From positions 1 through 64,000 of the forward strand of contig NZ_QPEP01000011.1 of NCBI RefSeq assembly GCF_003577475.1: a stretch of 64,000 nt of DNA, given 5' to 3'. The notes below the pieces were generated by a model. The model was not told the origin of the DNA and did not search any database. It saw only the letters and a program-made list of their open reading frames with translations. The number at the start of each line of letters is the position of its first letter. Position 1 is the first letter of the stretch. Positions 7,606 through 15,909 of the stretch are shown one piece after another. Source of the DNA: Salinibius halmophilus. Its GTDB lineage: Bacteria; Pseudomonadota; Gammaproteobacteria; Pseudomonadales; Natronospirillaceae. Position numbers and translations under genes: made by a program.

Positions 7606-8049
7606 TTAGCCTTCTTTCTTTTTGGTATGGCTGAATAGTTTGTGCCACTGCGCCATCCATTCATTTACTTTTGCTAGTTCGTTGAACGCCACCGCTGCTA
7701 GTGGCTCAAGGTGTTTTTTATCGAAGCTGCCAGCGCGGCAGAATTCAAGTTGCTCGCTTACGAACTGGTACACTTTTCTAGCGTCTTCGTCGGTTTCGTT
7801 GCTGTGGTCACTATTGCGCAAGGCGTGAGTGAGTTCAATGGCGTTTTGTAAATACTGGTCTTGTGCTTGTTCGGTGTTCTCGTTGAATAGAATAATTTCC
7901 GAGAGATCGAGCCCAAATTTAAACAACATTACGGCGAATGCCCAGTTGCCAGACTTAGCCGAAGAACGTGCGTGGCGCATAGTGGCCTGCCAATTCGTTT
8001 TGGCTAAGTCGATGTCGTTGGTCATTTTTTCTTTAAACGCAGGTTTCAT
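7606..8049 (-). CDS. hypothetical protein, operon with GFA protein
   Basis: A 147-aa, largely helical soluble protein with no signal peptide or recognised motif. The first ATG (8049) and an internal ATG eight codons later (MTNDIDLAKTNWQ) are both possible starts. The spacing to the following GFA gene is two bases, implying co-transcription and probably coupled translation. The amphipathic sequence (NWAFAVMLFKFGLDLSEIILFN) resembles a tetratricopeptide-like helix pair, but I do not assign a family. Confidence 0.7.
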   Translation of the reverse strand: MKPAFKEKMTNDIDLAKTNWQATMRHARSSAKSGNWAFAVMLFKFGLDLSEIILFNENTEQAQDQYLQNAIELTHALRNSDHSNETDEDARKVYQFVSEQLEFCRAGSFDKKHLEPLAAVAFNELAKVNEWMAQWHKLFSHTKKKEG

Positions 8050-8219
8050 GTTGGCCCTTCCTTGTTTTTGATGTTGTTTAAAAAACTATAGCAACGGCCT
8101 CTAGTATTGCAAATGAGAACCCTTATCGAAAAGCTGGCGTTTAAGGTAGTTATTCAGTCGTGGAACCAAATCGCCGTTAAAATAGTATATCGATGTAATG
8201 CCACAGAATTGAGCTACCG

Positions 8220-8924
8220 ATGAGCAAACCTAGACCCACACACAGTATTGAGTCGTTGAATGTTTATTGGCGCGAGTTGTATCAAAACCGCCCAATGTTA
8301 GCAGCCGAAAACCTACCAGGGCTTGAGCTAAATGCAGCGCTAAATAAACCTGCATTTGTGCGCGAGAAAAACTGGGTGCCTTCGCCTGCAAGTGGTGTGC
8401 AGCGTATTTTGCTTGAGCGCCAAGGGGGCGAGTTAACCAAGCGTGCCACGAGCTTGGTGGCTTATCAGGCTAATAGCCGCTTTAACGCGCACACGCATCC
8501 ACTGGGCGAGGAGTTTTTGGTGTTAGCTGGTGTGTTTAGTGATGAATATGGTGACTATCCAGCGGGTACCTACGTGCGCAACCCACCTGCCTCTAGCCAT
8601 TCACCCTTTACCAAACAAGGTTGCTTAATTCTGGTAAAACTGCAGCAAATGCCCGTTGATGATTGCCAGCGAATCGTTACCAATGCGTTGCAGCAAGCAA
8701 GCGGTGAACAGATGCTTTTTAATGACTACGAGAAAGTTAGCATGCTCACCAGCAGTCACGAGCCAGTTCACAGTCAAACTCAAGAAGGTTTAGTGTTGCA
8801 AGGCAGCGCTCAAGTAGCCGGGCAAACCTTGCAAGTTGGCGACTGGTTTCGCTACTCAAATGAGCAGGCCATTACCCTAGCACCCAACTCGCTAGTGTTT
8901 TCGAAGCGCGAGCATTTATCATGA
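8220..8924 (+). CDS. ChrR-like cupin domain protein
   Basis: A 234-aa protein with a central cupin: AHTHPLGEEFLVLAGVFSDE (about residues 90-109) carries the metal ligands HxHxxGEE, followed by YPAGTYVRNPPASSHSPF. This is the cupin-7/ChrR anti-sigma-type sequence. The expected sigma factor or N-terminal zinc anti-sigma domain is absent, so it is more likely an enzyme or sensor domain used alone. Its 3' end overlaps the following amine-oxidase gene by 4 bp (ATGA), so the two are translationally coupled. Confidence 0.82.
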   Translation: MSKPRPTHSIESLNVYWRELYQNRPMLAAENLPGLELNAALNKPAFVREKNWVPSPASGVQRILLERQGGELTKRATSLVAYQANSRFNAHTHPLGEEFLVLAGVFSDEYGDYPAGTYVRNPPASSHSPFTKQGCLILVKLQQMPVDDCQRIVTNALQQASGEQMLFNDYEKVSMLTSSHEPVHSQTQEGLVLQGSAQVAGQTLQVGDWFRYSNEQAITLAPNSLVFSKREHLS

Positions 8925-9961
8925 TTAGCATTGTTGGTGGTGGCCTTAGCGGCTTATACACAGCTTATTTATTACAGCAAAAAGGCCTGGCGTTTCAGCT
9001 ATTTGAAGCGCGCGAAAGGTTCGGTGGCCGAATCAAAGGCCTGCCGGTTGGCGATAGCTCGCACTTGGAGCTCGGCCCATCTTGGTTTTGGCCTCATCAG
9101 GCTCGTATGCAGCAATTATGCGCAGAGCTTAATTTGCCCTACTTTGAACAATATGTAGCTGGCGATGCGCTTTATCAGTTACCTGGGCGCCCCATGCAAC
9201 GCTTTCAAGGAGCGGGTACCATGACGTCGTACCGCCTTGCGGGCGGGTTAACGAAGCTAGACGCGGCACTGGTTGAACAACTGCCAAGACATGCGCTGCA
9301 CGCGAATGCACCGGTTGCCCACGTTCAGTACCAGCAAGGCTGGCAGTTAACGGTAAATGGCGTCACTCATAACAGCGATGCCTTGATTTTAGCGGCGCCA
9401 CCTAGGGCGCTTATTAACAAGACCAACTTAGCTGAGCAGTTATCGCCTAAGCTTGTGGATCGGTTAGCGAGCACGCCAACATGGATGGCGGCACAAGCGA
9501 AGTTTGTCGCGCACTATTCACAGCCATTTTGGCGCCAAGCAGGCTTGGCTGGCGATGCCTTTAGCCGCACTGGCCCAATGGTAGAGATTCACGATGCTAG
9601 TGCGCACGAACAAGCAGGTTTTGCGTTATTTGGTTTTATTGGCCTAGATGCGCAGCAACGCAAAAGCATTGCGCCTAAGCAGCTTGAGCAAGCTTGTTTA
9701 AAACAATTTGCCGATCTGTTTGGCCCACAAGCACTGCAACCAACTACTTTTGCTTTGCAAGACTGGCAACACTCTCCGTACACCTGTACTCAGGCAGACA
9801 TAAACCAAGCAACCGAACACCCAAATTGCCCCGTTCACGAGTTTACTGACGAGCTGGCAAGCCTTAACTTGTACTTTGCAGGCTCAGAAATGGCCAACGA
9901 AGAAGCAGGCTATTTAGAAGGCGCACTGGCTGCAGCAGAAGGAGTCGTTTTGCGTATTTAG
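8921..9961 (+). CDS. flavin-containing amine oxidase family protein
   Basis: A 346-aa FAD enzyme. The dinucleotide motif GGGLSGLYTAYLLQQKG (about residues 6-22) leads into EARERFGGRI, the signature of the amine oxidase/protoporphyrinogen oxidase superfamily. The C-terminal FAD contact LYFAGSEMANEEAGYLEGAL (about 315-334) is intact. At 346 residues it is shorter than classical monoamine oxidases but similar to other bacterial members. Coupled to the upstream cupin gene, which suggests a joint oxidative role; the substrate is unknown. Confidence 0.85.
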   Translation: MISIVGGGLSGLYTAYLLQQKGLAFQLFEARERFGGRIKGLPVGDSSHLELGPSWFWPHQARMQQLCAELNLPYFEQYVAGDALYQLPGRPMQRFQGAGTMTSYRLAGGLTKLDAALVEQLPRHALHANAPVAHVQYQQGWQLTVNGVTHNSDALILAAPPRALINKTNLAEQLSPKLVDRLASTPTWMAAQAKFVAHYSQPFWRQAGLAGDAFSRTGPMVEIHDASAHEQAGFALFGFIGLDAQQRKSIAPKQLEQACLKQFADLFGPQALQPTTFALQDWQHSPYTCTQADINQATEHPNCPVHEFTDELASLNLYFAGSEMANEEAGYLEGALAAAEGVVLRI

Positions 9962-10085
9962 TTCACGTATTGTGAACAGAGGTGGTCGTGCAAGATATAT
10001 CAAGACAACCGTTAAACGATGCAGTAAATAAAATACAAACGATTTGCAGGCGTTCATTGCAATTATGAATGCAAGGAGGCAATAA

Positions 10086-10361
10086 ATGGAAGGCGTGTTG
10101 AATTTACTTTTAGCCATAACTGGCATTGGTGGCTTTATTTTTGTGCTGTTGGCTACTGGCTTTTATGTTGGCTCATCGGTTGGTGATGCATTGTCCGATC
10201 AGCCGCAAGCAAAAGCGCCTACTGATGAATTTAGCGTGCACTCCATTGACAATATTAAAATTAAAAGCAGCGACCTTGGTCATCGGTTTATTGTTATTGG
10301 CGCTAGTTTGCTATTTGTTGCAATGTTACTGGCCATGTGGATTAAACACGTCGTCAATTAG
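10086..10361 (+). CDS. small two-span membrane protein
   Basis: A 91-aa protein with hydrophobic spans at about residues 5-31 and 67-87, separated by a polar segment with a lysine-rich stretch (DNIKIKSSDLGHRF). AAGGAGG sits eight bases before the ATG, a strong ribosome-binding site. I recognise no family. A hairpin at 10370-10388 follows the stop. Confidence 0.65.
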   Translation: MEGVLNLLLAITGIGGFIFVLLATGFYVGSSVGDALSDQPQAKAPTDEFSVHSIDNIKIKSSDLGHRFIVIGASLLFVAMLLAMWIKHVVN

Positions 10362-10369
10362 CGCTAATC

Positions 10370-10388
10370 AAGCGGGTTACCCCGCTTT
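10370..10388. terminator. short hairpin between convergent genes
   Basis: AAGCGGG-TTA-CCCCGCTTTAG forms a stem of about seven pairs with TTTAGATT after it. It lies after the plus-strand gene ending at 10361 and downstream of the minus-strand reductase, and may end both transcripts. Confidence 0.5.
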
Positions 10389-10524
10389 AGATTCCAGTAG
10401 TTCTCGCAAAGGCACTGGTAACATTGCCCGTGCTTTATTAGTAAGTGTTTGTTCGTGTTTTTGCCACAGCACGCCTAAAAAGATTACGCTCAGACTAACA
10501 TCAAACGTATAAGGGCTGTATGAA

Positions 10525-11097
10525 TCAGCATGTCGCCCCCAGCCTCTCCACCTCTGTGTGCCACTGCGCAATCGTTTTTGGTTTAGCACTGATCACTGGG
10601 CCAAAATATTTGCTGCGCTTGTTTTTAATGCCAACAAACCCGAGCACTGTGCGTTTTAGGTGGCGGTAAACAACATTGCCTTGCACCAGTTTGTACCACC
10701 AAGCGGGTGTGTCGAGTGTGATAATCAGCTCCGAAGTTTTACCCTCCAGCAATTTTTTAGGGAACAGCTTGCCCGCTTCATATTTGAAGGCAAAGCCTGG
10801 TAATAAGATTCTATCCAACGCGCCCTTGAACACCGCCGGTACGGTACCCCACCAAACCGGAGTAATGATTACCACGTGGTTAGCCCATTTTAGCTGGGTT
10901 TGTAGGGTTACTAGGTCGGTTTCCAGAGGCTGAATTTTCTCGTAACCCTGCTGCAAATTGCTATCGAATGTTAGCTCGCCAATATTCATTACTTGCACGT
11001 GATGCTTTGCCTGAGCCGCTTTGGCATAGGTAGCGGCCAGTGATTTATTCAAACTATCGGTTTTTGGGTTGGCGTTTAAAACCAGTATGTTTTTCAT
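10525..11097 (-). CDS. NAD(P)H-dependent flavodoxin-fold oxidoreductase
   Basis: A 190-aa protein of the flavodoxin-like quinone reductase family (MdaB/NQO type). ILVLNANPKTDSLNKSLA (about residues 4-21) is the FMN phosphate loop, and TPVWWGTVPAVFKGALDRI (about 79-97) is the characteristic WWGxPAxxKGxxDR block; TPAWWYKLV follows. Such enzymes reduce quinones or electrophiles with NAD(P)H. The gene is divergent from a TetR regulator, and two near-identical palindromes (11111-11126, 11165-11180) lie in the gap, so repression relieved by an electrophile is likely. Confidence 0.88.
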   Translation of the reverse strand: MKNILVLNANPKTDSLNKSLAATYAKAAQAKHHVQVMNIGELTFDSNLQQGYEKIQPLETDLVTLQTQLKWANHVVIITPVWWGTVPAVFKGALDRILLPGFAFKYEAGKLFPKKLLEGKTSELIITLDTPAWWYKLVQGNVVYRHLKRTVLGFVGIKNKRSKYFGPVISAKPKTIAQWHTEVERLGATC

Positions 11098-11110
11098 TTT
11101 TAGTCTTTAT

Positions 11111-11126
11111 TTGGTCAAGTGACCAA
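11111..11126. promoter_or_regulatory. palindromic operator, site 1
   Basis: TTGGTCAAGTGACCAA is a palindrome with arms TTGGTCA/TGACCAA around two central bases. It lies 14 bp upstream of the reductase start. It shares its six-base arms and four-base spacing with the site at 11165-11180, as expected for the operators of the adjacent TetR protein. Confidence 0.7.
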
Positions 11127-11164
11127 AACAATAGCATTGGCTTTTTAGTTTAAGCAAGTAAAAT

Positions 11165-11180
11165 TTGGTCGACTGACCAA
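11165..11180. promoter_or_regulatory. palindromic operator, site 2
   Basis: TTGGTCGACTGACCAA has the arms TTGGTC/GACCAA at the same four-base spacing as site 1. The centres of the two sites are 54 bp apart, about five helical turns, so both sites face the same side of the DNA. It lies 72 bp upstream of the preferred TetR start and probably mediates autoregulation. Confidence 0.7.
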
Positions 11181-11252
11181 TATTTTTTCTATCATAAGTC
11201 AGCAGTGTTATACTGGCTGGCCATGGCGGGTGAGCTGGTTCTGGGAGAAGTT

Positions 11253-11834
11253 GTGACAAGCAAAAGTGAGCAAACAAAGGCTGAAATACTTCGTGCGGCG
11301 CTAGAAGTACTGCGGGAATCTGGCGCTGAAGGGTTAACGATGCGCGGGGTAGCCAATGCTTGTGGGCGCAAGTTGAATAACGTGCAGTATTACTACAAAG
11401 ATAAAGCCGTTCTGCTCAACAGCCTTGCTAACTATCATTTTCAGCTTTGCGAAAACTTTGTTGAAGACTTTGAACCAAGTAGTGGCGAGCTTTCCGCTAA
11501 AGCGCAGCTGCATGAGGCCATTGTTTACAGCTTAAATTATGCTGCGAGTCTAAGCGATTCATGTTTGGTATTTCGTGAGCTGTGGGCCATCAGTACCCGC
11601 AATGAAGCCGTGCAGGCTAACCTAACGGACTATTACACCGAAGCGTTCAATCGTATGGTTGAATTTTGGTACGACTACCCACTAGAAAACCGAAAAAAAG
11701 CCGCCGCAATTTTAGTGCCTTATGTCGACGGTTATTCGATTCAATGCCAGGCGCTGCCCTATAGCGAGGCAGAAATGGCCAACCTGCTAACCGACGTGAT
11801 TTATGCAGTGCTGACCAAGGAGTTGGCTGAGTAG
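11253..11834 (+). CDS. TetR family regulator of the divergent reductase
   Basis: A 193-aa TetR protein. The HTH region GLTMRGVANACGRKLNNVQYYY (about residues 26-47) is followed by a helical ligand domain. The GTG at 11253 is chosen because GGGAG lies six bases upstream; ATGs at 11205 and 11223 are in frame but have poorer sites. It faces the flavodoxin-fold reductase across two matching palindromes and is followed after 50 bp by a GST gene, so the three genes look like one detoxification regulon. Confidence 0.85.
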   Translation: MTSKSEQTKAEILRAALEVLRESGAEGLTMRGVANACGRKLNNVQYYYKDKAVLLNSLANYHFQLCENFVEDFEPSSGELSAKAQLHEAIVYSLNYAASLSDSCLVFRELWAISTRNEAVQANLTDYYTEAFNRMVEFWYDYPLENRKKAAAILVPYVDGYSIQCQALPYSEAEMANLLTDVIYAVLTKELAE

Positions 11835-11884
11835 CGACTATATTAAACCAGCACACAACTTAACCAACACAAGGCGCACCTAAC

Positions 11885-12502
11885 ATGATTCTTTACCACC
11901 ATCCTATTTCGGGCAACGCACACAAGGTAAAACTCACGCTTGCCGTGTTAAAACTTGAAGCCGAACAGGTAATCATAAATCTGCCTGCGGGCGAGCATAA
12001 AGAGGACTGGTTTAAAGCGTTAAATCCATTTGGCCAAGTACCTGTGCTACGTGACGGGGATGTCACGCTATTCGATTCTCAGGCGATTATTAAATACCTA
12101 GTGCAAACTTATGCACCGAATAGCCAATGGTATGGCCCAACCCCTAAGCGCCAAGCTCGAATTGACCAGTTTTTGGCGGTTGCCGCCGAGAAGCTCGCAG
12201 CCGGCCCAGCCAAAGCTCGCTCGTCCACATTATTTAAGCGTCTTGAACACGTTCCGCCAGCGCAGCAAATTGCCAGTGGCTTACTCAGCACCCTTAACGA
12301 TATTTTGAGCCAGCAAGCATGGCTGGTTGATGACCAACCAAGCCTTGCCGACTTAGCACATTATGCATATATCAAACGTGCACCCGAAGGCGGCATAGAG
12401 CTTAGCGAATACCAAAATATACTGGCTTGGTTGACCCGAGTAGAGGCTCTAGAAGGCTTTATTGCCATGCCCGAAGCGAAGGAAATTTTCGCTGGCGCTT
12501 AG
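11885..12502 (+). CDS. glutathione S-transferase
   Basis: A 205-aa GST. The thioredoxin-like N-domain has the candidate catalytic serine in HHPISGNAHKVKL (residues 5-17), the cis-proline in NPFGQVPVL and the glutathione gamma-glutamyl contact in FDSQAIIKYL (about 62-71). The C-domain carries LVDDQPSLADLAHYAY. It conjugates or transfers glutathione to electrophiles. It lies downstream of the TetR gene in the same direction. Confidence 0.88.
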   Translation: MILYHHPISGNAHKVKLTLAVLKLEAEQVIINLPAGEHKEDWFKALNPFGQVPVLRDGDVTLFDSQAIIKYLVQTYAPNSQWYGPTPKRQARIDQFLAVAAEKLAAGPAKARSSTLFKRLEHVPPAQQIASGLLSTLNDILSQQAWLVDDQPSLADLAHYAYIKRAPEGGIELSEYQNILAWLTRVEALEGFIAMPEAKEIFAGA

Positions 12503-12558
12503 CAGCGAATAGAGAGATGGGTAGGCAAGGCCTGAACTTCCAGCTTGCTATCTTAACG

Positions 12559-12623
12559 TGGACACCCACTGCAATTTAGTCGTTGAAGCATTTACCAGCT
12601 TCGAGGGCTTGGGTGGGTGTCCA
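12559..12623. repeat. TGGACACCCACC-family palindromic repeat, copy 5
   Basis: TGGACACCCACT at the left pairs with GGGTGGGTGTCCA at the right. The interior GCAATTTAGTCGTTGAAGC matches the TTTAGCAGTTGAGC block of the copies near the window start, showing that the family is not limited to the AT-rich accessory region. It sits after the GST gene and could also act as a terminator. The rest of 12503-12830 contains only a doubtful 31-codon ORF. Confidence 0.6.
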
Positions 12624-12680
12624 GCTTAGACCCCAACGAGACAGAGCGACCAAATATCAGCTCAGTTTTCGCCATAATAT

Positions 12681-12776
12681 ATGCCCTTACTCATTGCATG
12701 GTTTATTGCTACTGTGGCATGGTTTTACCTAATTACGGTGTCATGCGTATGGCATTTACCTGAGCGGGATGCTTAA
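12681..12776 (+). CDS. possible 31-aa membrane peptide
   Basis: An ATG-started frame encodes a 31-aa peptide whose first 24 residues are hydrophobic and aromatic (PLLIAWFIATVAWFYLITV) and whose end is charged (LPERDA). No good ribosome-binding site precedes it. It could be a real small membrane protein upstream of the hydrolase, or chance. Confidence 0.22.
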   Translation: MPLLIAWFIATVAWFYLITVSCVWHLPERDA

Positions 12777-12830
12777 AGCTGTTGGCTACTTTAGCGCCCC
12801 ACATACCGCGAAATCTATAAGGAGATGTTC

Positions 12831-13787
12831 ATGGTAGCCATATTGGTGATAGCTGCTGCAATCGTCTGTGTGTTTCTTGTTCTTGTACTGCTAGAGAAGC
12901 ATTTGAACAAAAAGTTTCGTACTCAGCCAACCGGCGAAATGCTGGGCAAATGGCACGTGGATAAGCAAATTGTAAACAGCGGTCCTACTGTTGTGTTTGA
13001 ATCGGGCTTGGATTCGTCTGGACTACTTGGCTGGAGCCCTGTAATAAAAGCATTAAATGGGCAGGTTAATACGCTAAGGTATGACCGGCTAGGCTATGGC
13101 TTTAGCCATGCGGCGCAGTCATCCAGAACCATTAATCAATTGTCTATAGAGCTTGAGGAGATGCTTCGCACGGCAAACCCTCCAAAGCCATTTATTTTAG
13201 TGGGGCATTCACTTGGCGGTCTGGTGGTACAAAGTTTAGCTAGCCGAGCACCCGATTTAGCTGCTGCGGTGGTACTCATAGATGCCTCCCACCCTGAACA
13301 AACTAAGACGTTTCCTGATAATAAGCTGGATATAAGTAAAGTGCCGCCGCGCTGGATACTAAAGCTAATGCTGAGCACCGGCCTATTGCGGCGTATAACG
13401 CTCAAGCAGTTTCAAGCTTATTCACTAAACACGCGCGAAATTGCTCATTACTTGACTATGGGGGGCATGAATATCCACCGTGAATTGAGCGCGCTTGCAG
13501 AATCGTTAGAACAAGCCAGCCAAATAACTTCACTCGGTACCATTCCGCTGCGCGTGATTGTAGGTAGCGATGCCAAAAAACGTGCAATGCCAAGAAGTAA
13601 GCTTGCAGGTGAAGCGATACGCGACTGGTGGTTAGCGTTGCAAACCGACTACCTTAATCTGTCATCAGACAGCAAATTGGTTGAAGCCAAGCACAGCGGT
13701 CATCTGGTAATACTTGATGAACCGGAGGTGTGTGCAAATGTGATTAAAGCGCTCGCAGAGTCTAAAGATAGCGAAGCGCAGCTGTAG
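12831..13787 (+). CDS. membrane-anchored alpha/beta hydrolase
   Basis: A 318-aa alpha/beta-hydrolase with an N-terminal hydrophobic anchor (residues 2-21). Oxyanion-side residues appear in VVFESGLDSSGLLGW, the nucleophile serine in LVGHSLGGLVVQ (about residue 126), and a catalytic histidine is likely in KHSGHLVI near the C-terminus. The start at 12831 is preferred because TAAGGAG lies six bases upstream; the ATG at 12825 would be too close. The substrate is unknown; an ester or haloalkane-like compound is typical for the fold. Confidence 0.85.
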   Translation: MVAILVIAAAIVCVFLVLVLLEKHLNKKFRTQPTGEMLGKWHVDKQIVNSGPTVVFESGLDSSGLLGWSPVIKALNGQVNTLRYDRLGYGFSHAAQSSRTINQLSIELEEMLRTANPPKPFILVGHSLGGLVVQSLASRAPDLAAAVVLIDASHPEQTKTFPDNKLDISKVPPRWILKLMLSTGLLRRITLKQFQAYSLNTREIAHYLTMGGMNIHRELSALAESLEQASQITSLGTIPLRVIVGSDAKKRAMPRSKLAGEAIRDWWLALQTDYLNLSSDSKLVEAKHSGHLVILDEPEVCANVIKALAESKDSEAQL

Positions 13788-13806
13788 AGTTATGTGGCTT
13801 GGTGCT

Positions 13807-14283
13807 TTAGTTCACAATCAGCTTTAGCCCTCGCTTTTCAGCAAGCGCTAAAATTTCTTGAGCGCTGCTGTCACTTTTGCACAATATGAAGGCAGTGAAG
13901 TCCCATGTCACATAATAAATAGCGGCTAGGCTTGGCACGAACAGCGGCTTCATAGTGAATTGGTGATTGTGCAAATCGTTCAACAGTTGCTGCTGGTTTC
14001 TTACGGCTTTAAGCCTGCCACCTTTAAATAGCCCAAATACCTCGTAGCGCTTAACAATATCTGCCGCAACGCCGTATAGTTGGCTGTAGCGCTGCCATGC
14101 TTCCATGTCTGAGCATTCAAATGGTGGCAGCGCATCAGCTTCGCTGTAGTACCAGTGATCCCACAACGAGATTGCATACGTCAAAATTGATTCATCATCG
14201 TGTAATTCATCTATTTTAAAGCTAGGTAGTCGCCCACTTAGCTGCGCTGATTGTTTTGTCGTTATTTGTTTGAATGCTCTCAT
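13807..14283 (-). CDS. hypothetical protein
   Basis: A 158-aa soluble protein with no signal peptide or motif that I recognise. It is rich in aromatic residues (SLWDHWYYSEADALPPFE; IYYVTWDFTAFIL), and its C-terminus (SSAQEILALAEKRGLKLIV) resembles a small alpha/beta end. It converges on the hydrolase gene with only 19 bp between stops. Codon use matches its neighbours. Confidence 0.6.
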   Translation of the reverse strand: MRAFKQITTKQSAQLSGRLPSFKIDELHDDESILTYAISLWDHWYYSEADALPPFECSDMEAWQRYSQLYGVAADIVKRYEVFGLFKGGRLKAVRNQQQLLNDLHNHQFTMKPLFVPSLAAIYYVTWDFTAFILCKSDSSAQEILALAEKRGLKLIVN

Positions 14284-14440
14284 GCCTGCACGCTATGTAA
14301 TTATGGTTTTACCTACATGATCATCACCAAAGCAACGCGAGTTAGCTAGCCGTAACAAATAAAGTATCGCAACAGCCAGTAACGCCTGAGCTATGCCAGT
14401 CAACCAAACCCGTTAGTAAAACGCTAGCTTCTAGTGATCA

Positions 14441-14813
14441 TCAGTCTAACCGCCATGGCGGGTTTAAGCGGTTTTCGCCAGCCCAGTATAGTTTGATCTT
14501 GTTTCCACAAGGGTCTGCTAGCAATGCCTCCCGCCAGAGATAGGGTTGATCTGTGGGCTCTTGTAGAAAAGCGATGCCCTTTGCTTTAAGGCTTGCAACC
14601 AACTCATCAAGGTTTTGATGTTCGAAATAAACAATGGTGTCGCCAACAGAAGCCCGATCACTAAGGTAAACCGAGAAGGTTGAACCACCTTGCGGGCACT
14701 CAAAACGTCGCGTAGTGGTCATTGCCGACAATTTGTTTTAACCCTAACAATTGATAGAAGTCGATGGCTTCTTGAAGGTTACTCACCGCAACGGTTACTT
14801 GATTCAAATTCAC
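14441..14813 (-). pseudogene. VOC/glyoxalase-family protein, frameshifted
   Basis: A complete VOC-fold protein can be read only by changing frame. From a GTG at 14813, preceded by AAGGAC, the frame gives VNLNQVTVAVSNLQEAIDFY, the typical first beta-alpha unit, and stops at 14700-14702. The next frame continues with RFECPQGGSTFSVYLSD, then VYFEHQNLDELVASLKAKG and ADPCGNKIKLYWAGEN, the second half of the domain. The two join cleanly if one base near 14707-14712 is removed (TACGCGACGTTTTGAG). Either the gene is recently dead or the sequence has an error. Confidence 0.75.
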
Positions 14814-14893
14814 TGTTAGTCCTTATTTCAACTTTTAGCATCAATATTGTTAGTGCTTCTTGCTGGCAATTTAAGCCGTCCTCACTACACGCG

Positions 14894-15814
14894 TTAGCGA
14901 GTAGCAACTAAAAAATAATGGCGAAGCAGCTCGTAGAACCTTGCAACATGAGCAGGTTTGTTCGCTTGATAGCGATGCAAAAAGAAAAAATGCCAATCGC
15001 GGCCACGTAGTTCTGGTAACACCTGAACTAGGTTGTTTTGCATTACCATTCCAACATTGCCTTGCTGCACTCTTTGCTTAGCGACAAAGTTGGGTAATAA
15101 GCCGATACCAATGTCTTGATTTACCATGTCAACCAGCGTAGCCAGGCTGTTGGTATAAGCCGTTTTTGGCAGCTCAAATTCAATCTCTTCGTCACCACGC
15201 CACAGCTTGGTTTTGTTTTGTTGCCAGGGGGTGGCGATAAACACGTGATCTTTGATATCAGCGAGTTGGATTATTGGTTTATGCTGCTGTAGGTAGCGGC
15301 TTGAAGCACAAAACACATCATGCACCCGCCCAACAGATTGTGCCTTATAAGCGCAGTCTTTTAGGTCTCCGCCAAATATTGCTGCATCCAACTGATGATC
15401 TATTAGATCGCGCCACTTGCCTGTAATCTCGATGTTCGGCTGAATTCTTGGAAATTCGATACATAGCTGGCGTATAGCCGGCACCACGATATTACGCTCC
15501 AAAAATGGTGGTACGGATATTTTAAATTCCCCACTAGGCTGGGCTTTAACATGTTGCATATCTTGCACAACATTGTGTAATTGCGCAGTAAGTAGCTCAC
15601 TGCGTGATAACAAGGCTTCCCCATGATTGGTTAGTACAACACCGCGGGTGTTTCGTGCCAGCAACTGCATCTCGACCATGTCTTCTAGCCGTTTAATTTG
15701 CTGACTAATGGCTGACTTACTCAATCCCAGTTTCTTCGCCGCACCAGTGAAAGACTTTTGTTTAGCCACTTCCGCGAAGATCAATAACAGTGGCGCAAGC
15801 TTTAATGCGTTCAT
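14894..15814 (-). CDS. LysR family transcriptional regulator
   Basis: A 306-aa LysR regulator. The winged HTH occupies residues 1-60 (SFTGAAKKLGLSKSAISQQIKRLE), and the co-inducer domain follows (SGEFKISVPPFLERNIVVPA; NQDIGIGLLPNFVA). It is divergent from the DUF1330 gene at 15910 with 95 bp between them, containing an inverted repeat at 15857-15873. The effector is unknown. Confidence 0.9.
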   Translation of the reverse strand: MNALKLAPLLLIFAEVAKQKSFTGAAKKLGLSKSAISQQIKRLEDMVEMQLLARNTRGVVLTNHGEALLSRSELLTAQLHNVVQDMQHVKAQPSGEFKISVPPFLERNIVVPAIRQLCIEFPRIQPNIEITGKWRDLIDHQLDAAIFGGDLKDCAYKAQSVGRVHDVFCASSRYLQQHKPIIQLADIKDHVFIATPWQQNKTKLWRGDEEIEFELPKTAYTNSLATLVDMVNQDIGIGLLPNFVAKQRVQQGNVGMVMQNNLVQVLPELRGRDWHFFFLHRYQANKPAHVARFYELLRHYFLVATR

Positions 15815-15856
15815 AATTTTAAACAGTTAGTTAATTTTTTGGATATTGTTGATATT

Positions 15857-15873
15857 AGTGTACTCGCTACACT
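15857..15873. promoter_or_regulatory. inverted repeat, candidate LysR site
   Basis: AGTGTA-CTCGC-TACACT is a perfect six-base inverted repeat in the 95-bp gap between the divergent lysR and DUF1330 genes, a usual place for a LysR-type binding site. AGGAGG precedes the DUF1330 start. Confidence 0.5.
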
Positions 15874-15909
15874 TGGTCTATCTAATAAACACTGATAGGA
15901 GGCCAGGCA

